57,574 bases of DNA from Bacteroidales bacterium (GCA_017937885.1 JAGBCS010000022.1:1-57574), one strand, 5' to 3'; positions 31,115-40,623 are shown, counted from the stretch's first letter. Translations and numbers: made by a program. Notes: generated from the sequence alone by a model not told the origin.

Positions 31115-33742
31115 ATGATGAATTTAGGTTTTAGACAGATACTTTTGATAGTAATCGGGCTATTGTCAGCAATAATCATGCCTGCTCAAGATCTGCCTGT
31201 GCTTCCCGCTGATCCGGCCTTGAAGTCCGGTGTGCTGAAGAACGGCATGTCTTACTATATCGTGGCCAATCCCACGACAGAGGGCATGGCGGATTTTGCT
31301 CTGATCCAGAAGACGGGACGCAATACGGCAGACGATGTGGATCCGGACAAGGTCGTGAAGACCGCGCAGGATGCGCTTGCCTGCCTTCCGCGATGCCTGT
31401 CGTCTTCTCCACAGGCCTTCATGACTTCGAAGGGAGTGACTCCTGGAGGAAGCGGATTTGTGGATGTGACGGAAGATGCTACAATTTTCCATTTCGAGGA
31501 TGTGATCCTGACTTCGGAGACAGTCCTGGACTCGACTCTTCTCGTGTTGCTGGATATTGTGGACAGGGTCAGCACTTCAGATGATGATTTCATCAGGAAG
31601 TGGTATGCCCCTTCTGATCAGGCTGTCGTGATCGCCGGAGATGTGGATCCTGTTTCGCTTGAGTCAAAACTCCGATATATGTCCATGATGACCCCTGCAA
31701 AGGTGTCCGAGCCTCGTCCGGATTATGTCTGGGAGGAACAGGAAACCGCTGTATATGAGACTGGTCCGGGTGTTCCGGGAGGTCTGGTATCGGTTACTGC
31801 AACGTGGCGTATGGCGAGACCGTCATGGGAGTATATGAACACGGTCCAGCCTATTATTTCCGAGATGTTCATCTCTGAGCTCGGCATGATCGCACGCGAA
31901 AAGATTCTTGAGGATCTCGGACGTCAGGGCATACCGGTTGCTGATGTCAGCTGCAGCTATCTCCCGGGTTACAAGACTTCTGACGATGAGAAGTTCGCTG
32001 TGAAAGTATGCGTAAAGGCAGACCATTTCATGGAGGCTGTATCTTCGATCTCGAGAGTGATGTCGGATATCGATGCAGGAATGACTTCTTCAGAAGATCT
32101 GGCACGCATAAAACGGATCTGCATCGATGCTGCGCATGACGAGACAGACAATCCGATCACGGATAATTCTGAGCTTGTAGACAAATGTGCTTCAGCATTC
32201 CTTTATAACGGCAGTCTGGCGACCTTTAAGACAAAGGTAGACTTTCTTTCGTCCAGAAAGCTGGCGGACACGACGGAGCTGAGACTGTTCAACGGAATCT
32301 CATCCGCCATCCTTGACAAGGAGCGCAATCTTACGGTGAGCTACACTGCAGATTTTGCTGGCGACTTTGTGAAGACGGTCTTTGATTATGTGTGGGACGA
32401 AGAACCTGTGCCGTCTGAAAAGAGCACCTACGGAGTGGAGGATATCAAGGTCTCTTTGCCTGAGGATAAAGTCAAGATAAAGACGACAAAGCAGGATCCG
32501 ATGTCATCCGGAACCGTCTGGACTTTTGCAAACGGATTCAGCGTCGTCTATAAGAAGATGCCGACTGAAGGACGTCTCCATTATGCCCTTGCCCAGAATG
32601 ACGGATTCTGCAGCATCAAGGATCTCGCAGCGGGAGAGGGTGGTTATGTGGCAGACTATCTTCTTATGGGAAAGATAAGCGGAATGCCGGGCAGGGATTT
32701 TGTCAAGCTCCTCAATTCCGAAGGGATAACCATCGATTCGCATGTCGGCTTGTCGGCGATGATGGTGAGCGGAGTCGCTCCGAAGCAGAAGGCTGATCTG
32801 CTCATGAAGGCCCTGCTGGCTGTCATGTATCAGAGGGAACCGGATAAGGAAGCGGCAAAGGAATATGCGGACAACGAAGCGCTGAGGCGCGACTACATAG
32901 TAGGTTCGGCAGCTGAAAGGACCGTCATCATTGACAGCCTGATGTGTCCGGACTACATCTATTCGTCAAAGAAGGCGCTGAGGATGATTCCTGAAAATCT
33001 TCAGGATAAGGCTGAATCATATTTCAGGAGTCAGTCAGAGAAGATGAACGACGGCGTGCTCGTGATCTTGGGAGATATGGACGAATCGGATCTGAAGAAG
33101 GTGCTGAGCGAACATGTCGGAGGCTTCAGGACAGACAACCGCACGTTCAGGAGAACTCCGATACGTTATCAGCCGTCTTCGGGCGAGTCGACCTACGTTA
33201 CGGAAGGAACTGGGAACAGCGTTGAAATAGCCATGTCTGCCCCTCTGGCGCTGACTACGGATAACTACATGGCCGCACAGATAGCTGCCATGGTGCTGAA
33301 GAAACGTCTTGCTGATGCCTTGGAGAATTCGGGAATGACCTTCAGCCTGTCTCATGACTGCAAGATCTATCCGCAGGAGAGGATAAACATCCTGATTTCG
33401 CTTGAGGAGGCGGCCGATGAGGGATTTGCGACCGGCGTCGACAGAACGGGACCTATTGTGGCGCTTGCCGTCGTACGTTCGGTTCTTGCCGACCTGCAGA
33501 ATGCCGAAGTTTCTGATCAGGACATGAAGGCCTTCAAGGCCCAGCTCAAGGACCGCATCAAGCTGGAGATGAATGATCCATATTATTGGCTTAACGCGAT
33601 TTCGCGCAGACAGCTTTCCGGCAAGGATTTCACTACCGGTTACGGCGGAAAGACCGATGCTGTGACTTCCGTCAAGGTTAAATGGATACTCTCGTCTCTG
33701 GACAAGGGATCCAAAGTCGAATATATAATAAGAAAGAAATAA
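31115..33742 (+). CDS. Degenerate M16 (insulinase) family protein without zinc site
   Basis: 875 residues, signal peptide cleaved near MPAQ (about 25). The LKSGVLKNGMSYYIVANPTT start, the ADFALIQKTG strand and the three-domain size match M16 peptidases of the secreted type in Bacteroidota. The HxxEH zinc motif that should follow about 20 residues later is absent: the corresponding stretch reads LACLPRCLSSSPQAF. A later DP-GDV-DP segment (VVIAGDVDP) is kept. It is therefore probably a pseudo-peptidase, perhaps a chaperone or partner subunit as in other inactive M16 subunits. The next gene (DUF3109) starts after a single base, forming a unit. Confidence 0.85.
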   Translation: MMNLGFRQILLIVIGLLSAIIMPAQDLPVLPADPALKSGVLKNGMSYYIVANPTTEGMADFALIQKTGRNTADDVDPDKVVKTAQDALACLPRCLSSSPQAFMTSKGVTPGGSGFVDVTEDATIFHFEDVILTSETVLDSTLLVLLDIVDRVSTSDDDFIRKWYAPSDQAVVIAGDVDPVSLESKLRYMSMMTPAKVSEPRPDYVWEEQETAVYETGPGVPGGLVSVTATWRMARPSWEYMNTVQPIISEMFISELGMIAREKILEDLGRQGIPVADVSCSYLPGYKTSDDEKFAVKVCVKADHFMEAVSSISRVMSDIDAGMTSSEDLARIKRICIDAAHDETDNPITDNSELVDKCASAFLYNGSLATFKTKVDFLSSRKLADTTELRLFNGISSAILDKERNLTVSYTADFAGDFVKTVFDYVWDEEPVPSEKSTYGVEDIKVSLPEDKVKIKTTKQDPMSSGTVWTFANGFSVVYKKMPTEGRLHYALAQNDGFCSIKDLAAGEGGYVADYLLMGKISGMPGRDFVKLLNSEGITIDSHVGLSAMMVSGVAPKQKADLLMKALLAVMYQREPDKEAAKEYADNEALRRDYIVGSAAERTVIIDSLMCPDYIYSSKKALRMIPENLQDKAESYFRSQSEKMNDGVLVILGDMDESDLKKVLSEHVGGFRTDNRTFRRTPIRYQPSSGESTYVTEGTGNSVEIAMSAPLALTTDNYMAAQIAAMVLKKRLADALENSGMTFSLSHDCKIYPQERINILISLEEAADEGFATGVDRTGPIVALAVVRSVLADLQNAEVSDQDMKAFKAQLKDRIKLEMNDPYYWLNAISRRQLSGKDFTTGYGGKTDAVTSVKVKWILSSLDKGSKVEYIIRKK

Positions 33743-33743
33743 C

Positions 33744-34340
33744 ATGTACCACGGGACTATAATTCAGATAGATGACTGCCTCGTTTCAGAGGAGATACTT
33801 ACGGAGTACTTTGCGTGTGATTATGAAAAATGCAAGGGATGCTGCTGTGTCATAGGGGACAGCGGTGCTCCGATGGAGGAGTGCGAAGCAGAGGCCATAG
33901 AGAAGAATTATCATATTTTCTCACCTGTCATGTCGGAGGAGGGCCGCGCGGCCGTTGCCGCCAAAGGCTTTTTCGAGATAGACAGAGACGGCGACATGGT
34001 GACTCCGCTGGTGCCGGGAAGCGAGGAATGTGCCTATACGCTTTTCGACGAGCAGGGCAACTGTTTCTGCTCGATGGAGAGATGCTGGTTCAAGGGCGAA
34101 GGTGATTTCAGGAAGCCTATCTCCTGCTGGCTCTATCCTATCCGTATCACTCAGCTGAGCAACGGTACAAGAGCGCTGAATCTCCACAGATGGCACATAT
34201 GTCAGGACGCTTTTGCAAAAGGAAAAAAAGAAAAGGTCCGCGTATATGAGTTTCTACGCGAACCTATAGAGCGCTATTTCGGCGAGGAGTTCTACTCCGC
34301 CTTGTCTGAAGCAGCCAAGATGCTCAATGCTGACTCGTAG
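33744..34340 (+). CDS. DUF3109 family cysteine-rich protein
   Basis: 198 residues. Cysteine motifs KCKGCCCVIGD (about 28-38), ECAYTLFDEQGNCFCSMERCWF (about 94-115, in parts) and KPISCWLYPI (about 122-131) are typical of DUF3109, a family related to the YkgJ Zn/Fe-S cluster domain. Function is not established. It starts one base after the M16-like stop, and its 3' end overlaps the convergent DUF2007 gene by 49 bases. Confidence 0.88.
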   Translation: MYHGTIIQIDDCLVSEEILTEYFACDYEKCKGCCCVIGDSGAPMEECEAEAIEKNYHIFSPVMSEEGRAAVAAKGFFEIDRDGDMVTPLVPGSEECAYTLFDEQGNCFCSMERCWFKGEGDFRKPISCWLYPIRITQLSNGTRALNLHRWHICQDAFAKGKKEKVRVYEFLREPIERYFGEEFYSALSEAAKMLNADS

Positions 34341-34510
34341 TCACCTGCATTGACCTTGAGCTCGATGTTCTGCTCTGCGGCATTGAATGACGGATACGAA
34401 GAGACCTCTCCGAAGATTTCCGCGTCGATGCCGTTCGATCTGAGCAGTCCTTCCGCGATGCTTGCAAGCATCGGGTCGGCAAATTTCGCAACTGTCTTCA
34501 ATTCTTCCAT
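34292..34510 (-). CDS. DUF2007 small protein (putative signal transducer)
   Basis: 72 residues. The pattern VAKFADPMLASIAEGLLRSNGIDAEIFGE...ELKVNAGDYESALSIL, with a GIxxxxxxE core and the final D-x-E-x-A-L helix, is the DUF2007 domain (PF09413). Members are small ACT-like or ferredoxin-like folds of unknown role. It is cotranscribed with the membrane protein gene 18 bases upstream. Confidence 0.85.
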   Translation of the reverse strand: MEELKTVAKFADPMLASIAEGLLRSNGIDAEIFGEVSSYPSFNAAEQNIELKVNAGDYESALSILAASDKAE

Positions 34511-34527
34511 AGTATGACGGATATGGT

Positions 34528-35010
34528 TTATCTGTTTTCCTGCTCCTCTGTCTGAGGATTCAGGCGGTATTCCAATCCTGTGGCGAGCCTCATCACGTCC
34601 TTGCGCAGTCCTTCCAGAGTGTAGCCATGAGGCGTTCTGGCGAGGGTGAGCCTGTCTTCATACATCTTTGACAGTTTGCCGGCCGTGTCTCTGAAGCGGA
34701 ACGTCACTGTGTCTTCTGACTCGCTTTCAAGGTCATAGCGCCTTTCCTTGAAATATTCCAGCACTTCGTCTCTTATCTCCTTCCACTCCCTGTCGGCTGC
34801 AATTTCCCTGCAGATGAAGCCCACTTTGGGATATACCGCAGCGACAACTGCAAAAAATATGGCAATCTTCCAAAGGGCGCTGTATCCTCCGTTGAAAATC
34901 GTATCAATGTCACCCTCCACAGCTCCGATAAGCACAAGGGCAAGGACGATCGCCGTGGTAAGGAATGCGAAGTAGAAGAAGTACTTGACAGCTCTTATAA
35001 GGTATTTCAT
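34528..35010 (-). CDS. Conserved membrane protein of unknown function
   Basis: 160 residues with two transmembrane helices (about 10-30 and 45-65) followed by a charged cytoplasmic domain rich in YxxR and E residues (70-160). No domain name is recognised. Its position with DUF2007 is typical of a two-gene Bacteroidales unit. The promoter is within the palindromic region 35016-35045. Confidence 0.75.
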   Translation of the reverse strand: MKYLIRAVKYFFYFAFLTTAIVLALVLIGAVEGDIDTIFNGGYSALWKIAIFFAVVAAVYPKVGFICREIAADREWKEIRDEVLEYFKERRYDLESESEDTVTFRFRDTAGKLSKMYEDRLTLARTPHGYTLEGLRKDVMRLATGLEYRLNPQTEEQENR

Positions 35011-35015
35011 GGGCC

Positions 35016-35045
35016 TATATTTGTATGAACATGTTCACAAATATA
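35016..35045. promoter_or_regulatory. Palindrome between opposing promoter boxes
   Basis: TGAACATGTTCA (35026-35037) is a perfect 12-bp palindrome flanked by plus-strand TATATTTG (35016-35023) and minus-strand TATATTTG (35038-35045). The minus box serves the 34528-35010 gene. A dimeric repressor bound at the palindrome would cover both boxes. Confidence 0.5.
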
Positions 35046-35065
35046 CGAAAAATCCGAGATTTTGC

Positions 35066-35073
35066 TATCTTTG
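35066..35073 (+). promoter_or_regulatory. -7 promoter box of the coiled-coil gene
   Basis: TATCTTTG (TAnnTTTG), 28 bases before ATG 35101. Confidence 0.6.
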
Positions 35074-35100
35074 CGGTCGCTATATTTAAACAAACGGAAT

Positions 35101-35964
35101 ATGGAAGACAACACATTGAAAAAAATCATGTATGTGCTCATCGTCGTTGCGATAGCTCTTGCAGGCGCTCTTGCCTACATCTGGTATCAGAAGACGACTC
35201 TTGTCAATGAGCTCACCGTAGAAAAGGAGGAACTTACTGCACAGATGATAGAGCTTCAGAACGATTATGCATCGCTTTCATCTGATTATGATACCATCAA
35301 CTCGCAGCTCGACTCTTCTCGCGAGGAAGTGTCCCAGCTGATCGAGAGGATCAAGCATACTGAGGCTACGAACCGTACGAAGATACGTCAGTATGAGAAG
35401 GAGCTCGGTACATTGAGAAGCATCATGCGCAGCTACATCGTTCAGATCGACTCGCTGAACACCCTCAACAAGAAGCTTACGGCAGACGCTGCTGCCGCAC
35501 GTCGTGAGGCTGCAGAAAGCAGAAGGATCCAGGAGGAGCTGAGCAAGACTGTCGAAAGTCTTGCGGGTCAGGTGGCGACAGGTTCGGTGATCAAGGCACG
35601 CGGTCTCAAGATCGAGGCTTACAACGGTTCTGACAAGGTTACAGACAGAAGCAGCAGGGTTGTAAGACTTCTCACCACCCTCAGCCTTGTGGAGAACGAT
35701 CTGGCTCCTAAGGGACCGGTAAGGGTATACATAAGGGTCAAGGATCCGGATGGCATCCTTCTTACAAACAGCACTCAGAGGACCTTCGAGGTGAACGGAG
35801 AGCCTATGATCTGCTCTGCATCACGTGAGGTGGACTATCAGGGCAAGGAGGTCGAGCTGAGCATCTATCTGAACGACATCTCGACTTACGCCAAGGGAAT
35901 CTACACAGTCGAGGCTTATACTGAGCAGACATCCCTCGGCACAGCAGAGCTTCTGCTCCGATAG
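35101..35964 (+). CDS. Membrane-anchored coiled-coil protein
   Basis: 287 residues from ATG 35101 (MEDNTLKKIMYVLIVVAI). One membrane helix (about 8-25), a long coiled coil (about 30-165, regular heptads of Leu/Ile with Glu/Gln) and a C-terminal beta-rich domain (about 175-287) whose pattern is immunoglobulin-like: LKIEAYNG, VRVYIRVKDPDG, VDYQGKEVELSIYL. Role unknown; it probably spans from the inner membrane into the periplasm. hemW starts 3 bases after its stop. Confidence 0.78.
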   Translation: MEDNTLKKIMYVLIVVAIALAGALAYIWYQKTTLVNELTVEKEELTAQMIELQNDYASLSSDYDTINSQLDSSREEVSQLIERIKHTEATNRTKIRQYEKELGTLRSIMRSYIVQIDSLNTLNKKLTADAAAARREAAESRRIQEELSKTVESLAGQVATGSVIKARGLKIEAYNGSDKVTDRSSRVVRLLTTLSLVENDLAPKGPVRVYIRVKDPDGILLTNSTQRTFEVNGEPMICSASREVDYQGKEVELSIYLNDISTYAKGIYTVEAYTEQTSLGTAELLLR

Positions 35965-35966
35965 CC

Positions 35967-37085
35967 GTGATATACGTACACATACCCTTCTGCAGGAGTT
36001 TCTGCACCTATTGCGGCTTTTATTCCGAGATAGATGCACGATGTGGCAAGGAAGCCTTTGCCCGGGCGCTCCGCAAAGAGGTGGTGATGCGTTCGGACGA
36101 GATTTCTGACGAAGTCAATACGCTTTATATAGGAGGCGGCACCCCATCGGTGCTGCCCCTTTCTGTTTTCGCTGGTCTGACGGATGCTCTGCGAGAAGCC
36201 GGGCATGGAGGTCCTTACGACGAATTTACTGTCGAGGTCAATCCCGAAGATGTCGTGGAAAAAGGCGAAGCATACATAGAGGGGCTTCTGAAGCTTGGAG
36301 TGAACCGCATCAGCATGGGTGTCCAGTCTTTCGATGACCATGTGCTGAAGTTCATGAACCGCAGGCATGATGCGGCGACAGCCCGGAAGGCATATGCTGT
36401 CCTCGAGAACGCCGGTGTCCGGAATATCAGCATAGATCTTATTTTTGGCCTTCCGCAACTGTCTGATGCCCAATGGAGTGAGACGCTTGAAAAGGCTCTT
36501 GGCATATCTGCGTCCGGGACACTTCCGAAGCATATATCCTCATACCAGCTTTCCGTCGAACCGGAAAGCGCTCTGGCTTCGCTTGTCGAAAGGGGAGAAT
36601 GGACGGAGGCTCCCGAAGATCTTTGCAGGAGACAGTACGAGATGCTTTGCAAGGCTCTTGGCGAGGCCGGATATCATCACTATGAAATATCGAATTTCGC
36701 CCGGGAGGGATTCGAAGCGAAGCACAACGGCGCTTATTGGCGGCATGTGCCGTATGTCGGCTTCGGACCCGGAGCGCATAGTCTGGACACACGGACCTGG
36801 ACCAGACGGTGGAACAGGGAGGATCTGAAGGGATATGTCGCAGATCCGTCATCGGTGCAGGACGGGGAGAAACTGACCCGGGAGCAGGTTGTGATGGAGC
36901 GGATAATGCTCGGCCTACGGACATCCGGGGGCGTTGCCGAGAGCTACATGAAGGAGCATTGCAACCATCATGAACTGGAGCGGGCCCTTGCTGTCGGAAA
37001 CCTTGTCCGCATTCCGTCCGGCAGCCTCAGGATCCCTGAATCACGTTTTTTTGTCTGCGACAGCATCATTTCTGATCTGGTGTGA
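35967..37085 (+). CDS. hemW: Radical SAM protein HemW (heme chaperone, HemN-like)
   Basis: 372 residues. Starts at GTG 35967 (MIYVHIPFC). The CRSFCTYC motif (C9, C13, C16) binds the radical SAM 4Fe-4S cluster, followed by YIGGGTPSVLP and the NPEDV motif. The C-terminal HemN_C-like domain covers about 300-372. In E. coli and L. lactis HemW transfers heme rather than oxidising coproporphyrinogen; the CNNC residues of HemN outside the core are absent. Probably cotranscribed with the coiled-coil gene. Confidence 0.92.
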   Translation: MIYVHIPFCRSFCTYCGFYSEIDARCGKEAFARALRKEVVMRSDEISDEVNTLYIGGGTPSVLPLSVFAGLTDALREAGHGGPYDEFTVEVNPEDVVEKGEAYIEGLLKLGVNRISMGVQSFDDHVLKFMNRRHDAATARKAYAVLENAGVRNISIDLIFGLPQLSDAQWSETLEKALGISASGTLPKHISSYQLSVEPESALASLVERGEWTEAPEDLCRRQYEMLCKALGEAGYHHYEISNFAREGFEAKHNGAYWRHVPYVGFGPGAHSLDTRTWTRRWNREDLKGYVADPSSVQDGEKLTREQVVMERIMLGLRTSGGVAESYMKEHCNHHELERALAVGNLVRIPSGSLRIPESRFFVCDSIISDLV

Positions 37086-37119
37086 CCTGTATTCATGTGG
37101 AAAATCCGCAAAAAATCCG

Positions 37120-37127
37120 TATAATTG
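37120..37127 (+). promoter_or_regulatory. Near-consensus -7 box before the GH43 gene
   Basis: TATAATTG has one mismatch to TAnnTTTG. It ends 12 bases before ATG 37140. Confidence 0.4.
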
Positions 37128-37139
37128 TGGAATCTAAGC

Positions 37140-38756
37140 ATGAAGCATATGAAAATCACGGAAAGAATCATCACTGTATGTATATCAGCAGCCGCTTTTC
37201 TTGCGGCTCAGACCCTTTTTGCGCAGAATCCTTATCTTCCTTTGTGGGAGCATATTCCTGACGGCGAGCCATACGTCTTCGAGGATCCTGACAAGCCGGG
37301 GGAGTATCGTGCATATATCTATGGTTCACATGATTCGCGTGTGACGGATTATTGCGGAAAGGAACTCGTCGTATGGTCGGCTTCCGTCGATGACCTCACT
37401 GACTGGCGTTACGACGGCATTATCTTCAAGTCCACTCATGACCGCGATGGAAACCTTCTTCATGATTCGGGAGAAGGAGACGTGCTTTTCGCGCCGGATG
37501 TGGCGGAAAGGATAGAGAACGGCCGCAAGGTATACTACCTGTATCCCAACAATCAGGCTGGCGGAAGAAACAGCATGGTGGCGAGGTCGCTGCGTCCTGA
37601 CGGACCGTTCGAGGTCTTCAACTGGAGCAAGGAGAATTCATGGAGTACGGAAGGAATCCTCGGTTTCGATCCGGCAGTCTTTGTAGATGATGACGGCCGT
37701 GTATACGGTTATTGGGGATATCAGGAATCATGGGCGGCCGAGCTTGATCCTGTGACCATGGCGACCGTAAAGCCAGGTACTGAAATCGTGAGTCTGATTC
37801 CGAACCTCAATGAAGACCAGACCTACAGGTTCTTCGAGGCCTCATCGATCCGCAAGGTCGAAGATAAGTATGTGTTCGTATACAGCCGCTGGACACGCGA
37901 AGGCGAATTCGGCCTTCCGGGCAGCAATTTCACTCTCGCCTATGCGTACGGCGACCATCCTCTCGGACCTTTCACATACGGCGGCACGATCATCGACGGA
38001 CGTGCAAGGGATGTCGATGAGCAAGGTAATGTGATCCGCGCGGCATATCCGTCCGGCAACACTCACGGAAGCATCTGTGAGATCAACGGCCGCTGGTGGG
38101 TCTTCTATCACAGACAGGCCGGTCTGACCGAGTACTGCCGTCAGGCCATGGTGGCTCCGATAGAGGTCAAGGTCGAGAAAGGACCGGGCGGCAAAGTGTA
38201 CATCTCAGAGGGGGAAGTCACTTCCGAGGGATTTGCAACGGAGGGTCTCGACCCCTTCCACAACACTCCTGCCGGCATCGCATATCGCGTGACTGGCCCT
38301 ACCCAGTCATATGCGACCTATCCGCACTATCATTTTTCAGGATCATATTTCAAGGCTACGTACCTTGACGGCACTTCATATACAGGACCTTTCAACAACA
38401 AGATTCCGGACTCGCCGGTCGTGAACAATACGGCTGGGTCGATTGTCGGCTACAGATATTTCAATTTTGACAAGGCCCGCAAGTGTGAAGACCTGGCGCT
38501 GGAGTTCGCCATGGTGCCGGGAGGTGTTGACGGTGAACTTGTGGTCATGCTTGACAGTCCGTATGAAAGCAGAGGGGGAAAGGTCATCGGAACGCTCAAG
38601 ATCGACGCATCCTTGCCTCAGGTCATGACGGAACTCAGCACGCCGGTAGACCTGAGCTGCATCAAGGCGAAAGGCAAGAGGGCGATGTATTTCGTCTTCC
38701 GTTCGCCGGTTGCAGACAAGTCGCTCTGCGAACTTTATTCGTTCAGATTCAGGTAG
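37140..38756 (+). CDS. Secreted glycoside hydrolase family 43 with C-terminal CBM6-like domain
   Basis: About 538 residues. The start is taken at 37140 (MKHMKITERIITVCI); ATG 37149 gives the same signal peptide, cleaved near FAQ. The catalytic five-bladed beta-propeller spans about 25-370, with EPYVFEDPDKPG (N-terminal), the APDV segment, GFDPAVFVDDDGRVYGYWG, FEASSIRKVEDKYVFVYS (acid Glu) and NTHGSICEINGRWWVFYHRQ. The C-terminal domain (about 395-538) resembles CBM6, a xylan or arabinan binder. Probable alpha-L-arabinofuranosidase or xylosidase acting on plant polysaccharide; the exact subfamily is not decidable by eye. No SusCD pair or other CAZyme is adjacent. Confidence 0.9.
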   Translation: MKHMKITERIITVCISAAAFLAAQTLFAQNPYLPLWEHIPDGEPYVFEDPDKPGEYRAYIYGSHDSRVTDYCGKELVVWSASVDDLTDWRYDGIIFKSTHDRDGNLLHDSGEGDVLFAPDVAERIENGRKVYYLYPNNQAGGRNSMVARSLRPDGPFEVFNWSKENSWSTEGILGFDPAVFVDDDGRVYGYWGYQESWAAELDPVTMATVKPGTEIVSLIPNLNEDQTYRFFEASSIRKVEDKYVFVYSRWTREGEFGLPGSNFTLAYAYGDHPLGPFTYGGTIIDGRARDVDEQGNVIRAAYPSGNTHGSICEINGRWWVFYHRQAGLTEYCRQAMVAPIEVKVEKGPGGKVYISEGEVTSEGFATEGLDPFHNTPAGIAYRVTGPTQSYATYPHYHFSGSYFKATYLDGTSYTGPFNNKIPDSPVVNNTAGSIVGYRYFNFDKARKCEDLALEFAMVPGGVDGELVVMLDSPYESRGGKVIGTLKIDASLPQVMTELSTPVDLSCIKAKGKRAMYFVFRSPVADKSLCELYSFRFR

Positions 38757-38793
38757 TCTGAACCTTCATGATAACGTTGAAACAAAAACATTA

Positions 38794-40623
38794 ATGGATA
38801 TGGGAAACATTCATACCGAGAGAATCGAAGCCCTGAGAGGCATCATGGAGAAGAACGGCTGGGAGGCCGTGATCATCAAGGGATCAGACCCGCACAGCAG
38901 CGAGTACCCTGCCCCAAGGTGGAAACAGGTCGAGTGGCTGAGCGGCTTTACCGGCGAAGCAGGAGATATCGTCGTGACTATGGATCATGCCGGTCTCTGG
39001 ACGGATACCCGTTATTTCATCCAGGCTCTTTCACAGCTTGAGGGAACGGGCGTGGAACTGCACAAGCTTCGCGTACCGGAGGCCGTGAGCATCCCTCAAT
39101 GGCTTTCTGGACGCGTGAAGACGGTAGCTGTGGACGGCCTTTGCCAGAGTGTCAGTGCCGTACGAGAACTTACCGAGGCTCTCGGCGAAGGCGGACTCGT
39201 CGTGGATGTACCTGACATGCTCGAGGAACTTTGGGAAGGCAGGCCTCTGATTCCTGTGACACCGATAGCGACTCTCGATGTGGAGTGCTTCGGAGGCATT
39301 CCTCGAAAGGAGAAGATTTCCTGGCTCCGCAAGTGGATGCTTCTTCAGGGAGTGGACAGGGTGCTCCTCACATCTCTTGATGAGATCGCGTGGATGCTCA
39401 ATACCAGAGGTAGCGACATTGACTACAACCCTCTTGTGATATCATACCTTCTTGTTTCGCAAGACTCGGTGAAATGGTTTGTAAAGAAGTCGTCGGCTGA
39501 AGGAGAACCGGATCCGGACACTCTTGACAGCTTCAGCGAGCTCGAGATGGACGATGTCGACATCGAGGACTACGACGCTGTGTTCTTTGCTCTGTCAGAC
39601 TTTACGGATGAGACGGCCCCGGTACGTCTTTTCGTCGATCCGTCGACCTTGAACCACCATCTTCATGCTTATATAACAGATTCATATACAGAAGAAAACC
39701 TTGTATTGGGAACTTCCCCCGTAATTCTTGAGAAGGCCATAAAATGTCCGTCGGAGATCGAGCATCTCAGACAGACGTTCATCGATGACGGAGCGGCTCT
39801 TGTCAGCTTCCTTCATTGGCTTGAGGAGGAAGTGGCTACCGGTCGCGAGGTGACCGAATGGGAGGCTTCGGAGAAGCTTACTGCCTTCAGAGCCGAGATA
39901 CCGGGATACAGAGGCAACAGTTTCGAGAACATATCAGGATATGGCCCTTCTGGAGCTCTGCCGCATTATTCTACGCCGTCGGAAGGCTCTCTCGTCATTC
40001 CTCCGCACGGCCTTTATCTGATAGATTCGGGCGGACAGTATCTCACCGGTACGACAGACACGACCAGAACTATACCGATGGGCGAGTGCACCGCTCTCGA
40101 GAAGGAGGATTATACGCTGGTACTCAAGGGAATGATAGATCTCTCCATGGCCGTATTCCCTAGGGGGACAACAGGGTGCCATCTCGATATCCTTGCGCGT
40201 AACCCTCTCTGGCAGACGCACAGGAACTTCGGTCACGGAACAGGTCACGGCATCGGCTACTGGCTCTGCGTCCATGAAGGCCCGCACGAGTTCCGTCAGA
40301 ACTTCAACAGCCAGCCTCTGCTTCCTGGCATGATCACATCGGTCGAGCCGGGGCTATACCGTGAAGGTCTGCATGGAGTGCGTCATGAGAATGTGCTCCT
40401 TTGCCGTGAGGCGGGCGTGAACGCATTCGGTGACTGGATCGAATTCGAAACGCTCACATGTTGTCACATAGACACATCCGCTGTCGTTGTCGAACTGCTT
40501 ACGGATGCTGAGCTGAACTGGCTCAATGCATTCAATGACCGCGTGTACCGGACGTTGGCTTCAGTCCTTCCTGCACGTACGGCCGCATGGCTGCGTGACA
40601 AGACCCTGCCAATCAGCCGATGA
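38794..40623 (+). CDS. M24B aminopeptidase P (Xaa-Pro aminopeptidase)
   Basis: 609 residues from ATG 38794 (MDMGNIHTERIEAL), with ATG 38800 as an alternative. Long three-domain form: two N-terminal creatinase-like domains (about 5-150 and 155-320) and a pita-bread catalytic domain. Metal ligands are in LIDSGGQYLTGTTDTTRT (Asp, Asp), GHGTGHGIGYWL (His), SVEPGLYREG (Glu) and HGVRHENVLL (Glu). It cleaves N-terminal residues before proline. The stop overlaps the start of the DUF697 gene by 4 bases (ATGA). Confidence 0.93.
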   Translation: MDMGNIHTERIEALRGIMEKNGWEAVIIKGSDPHSSEYPAPRWKQVEWLSGFTGEAGDIVVTMDHAGLWTDTRYFIQALSQLEGTGVELHKLRVPEAVSIPQWLSGRVKTVAVDGLCQSVSAVRELTEALGEGGLVVDVPDMLEELWEGRPLIPVTPIATLDVECFGGIPRKEKISWLRKWMLLQGVDRVLLTSLDEIAWMLNTRGSDIDYNPLVISYLLVSQDSVKWFVKKSSAEGEPDPDTLDSFSELEMDDVDIEDYDAVFFALSDFTDETAPVRLFVDPSTLNHHLHAYITDSYTEENLVLGTSPVILEKAIKCPSEIEHLRQTFIDDGAALVSFLHWLEEEVATGREVTEWEASEKLTAFRAEIPGYRGNSFENISGYGPSGALPHYSTPSEGSLVIPPHGLYLIDSGGQYLTGTTDTTRTIPMGECTALEKEDYTLVLKGMIDLSMAVFPRGTTGCHLDILARNPLWQTHRNFGHGTGHGIGYWLCVHEGPHEFRQNFNSQPLLPGMITSVEPGLYREGLHGVRHENVLLCREAGVNAFGDWIEFETLTCCHIDTSAVVVELLTDAELNWLNAFNDRVYRTLASVLPARTAAWLRDKTLPISR

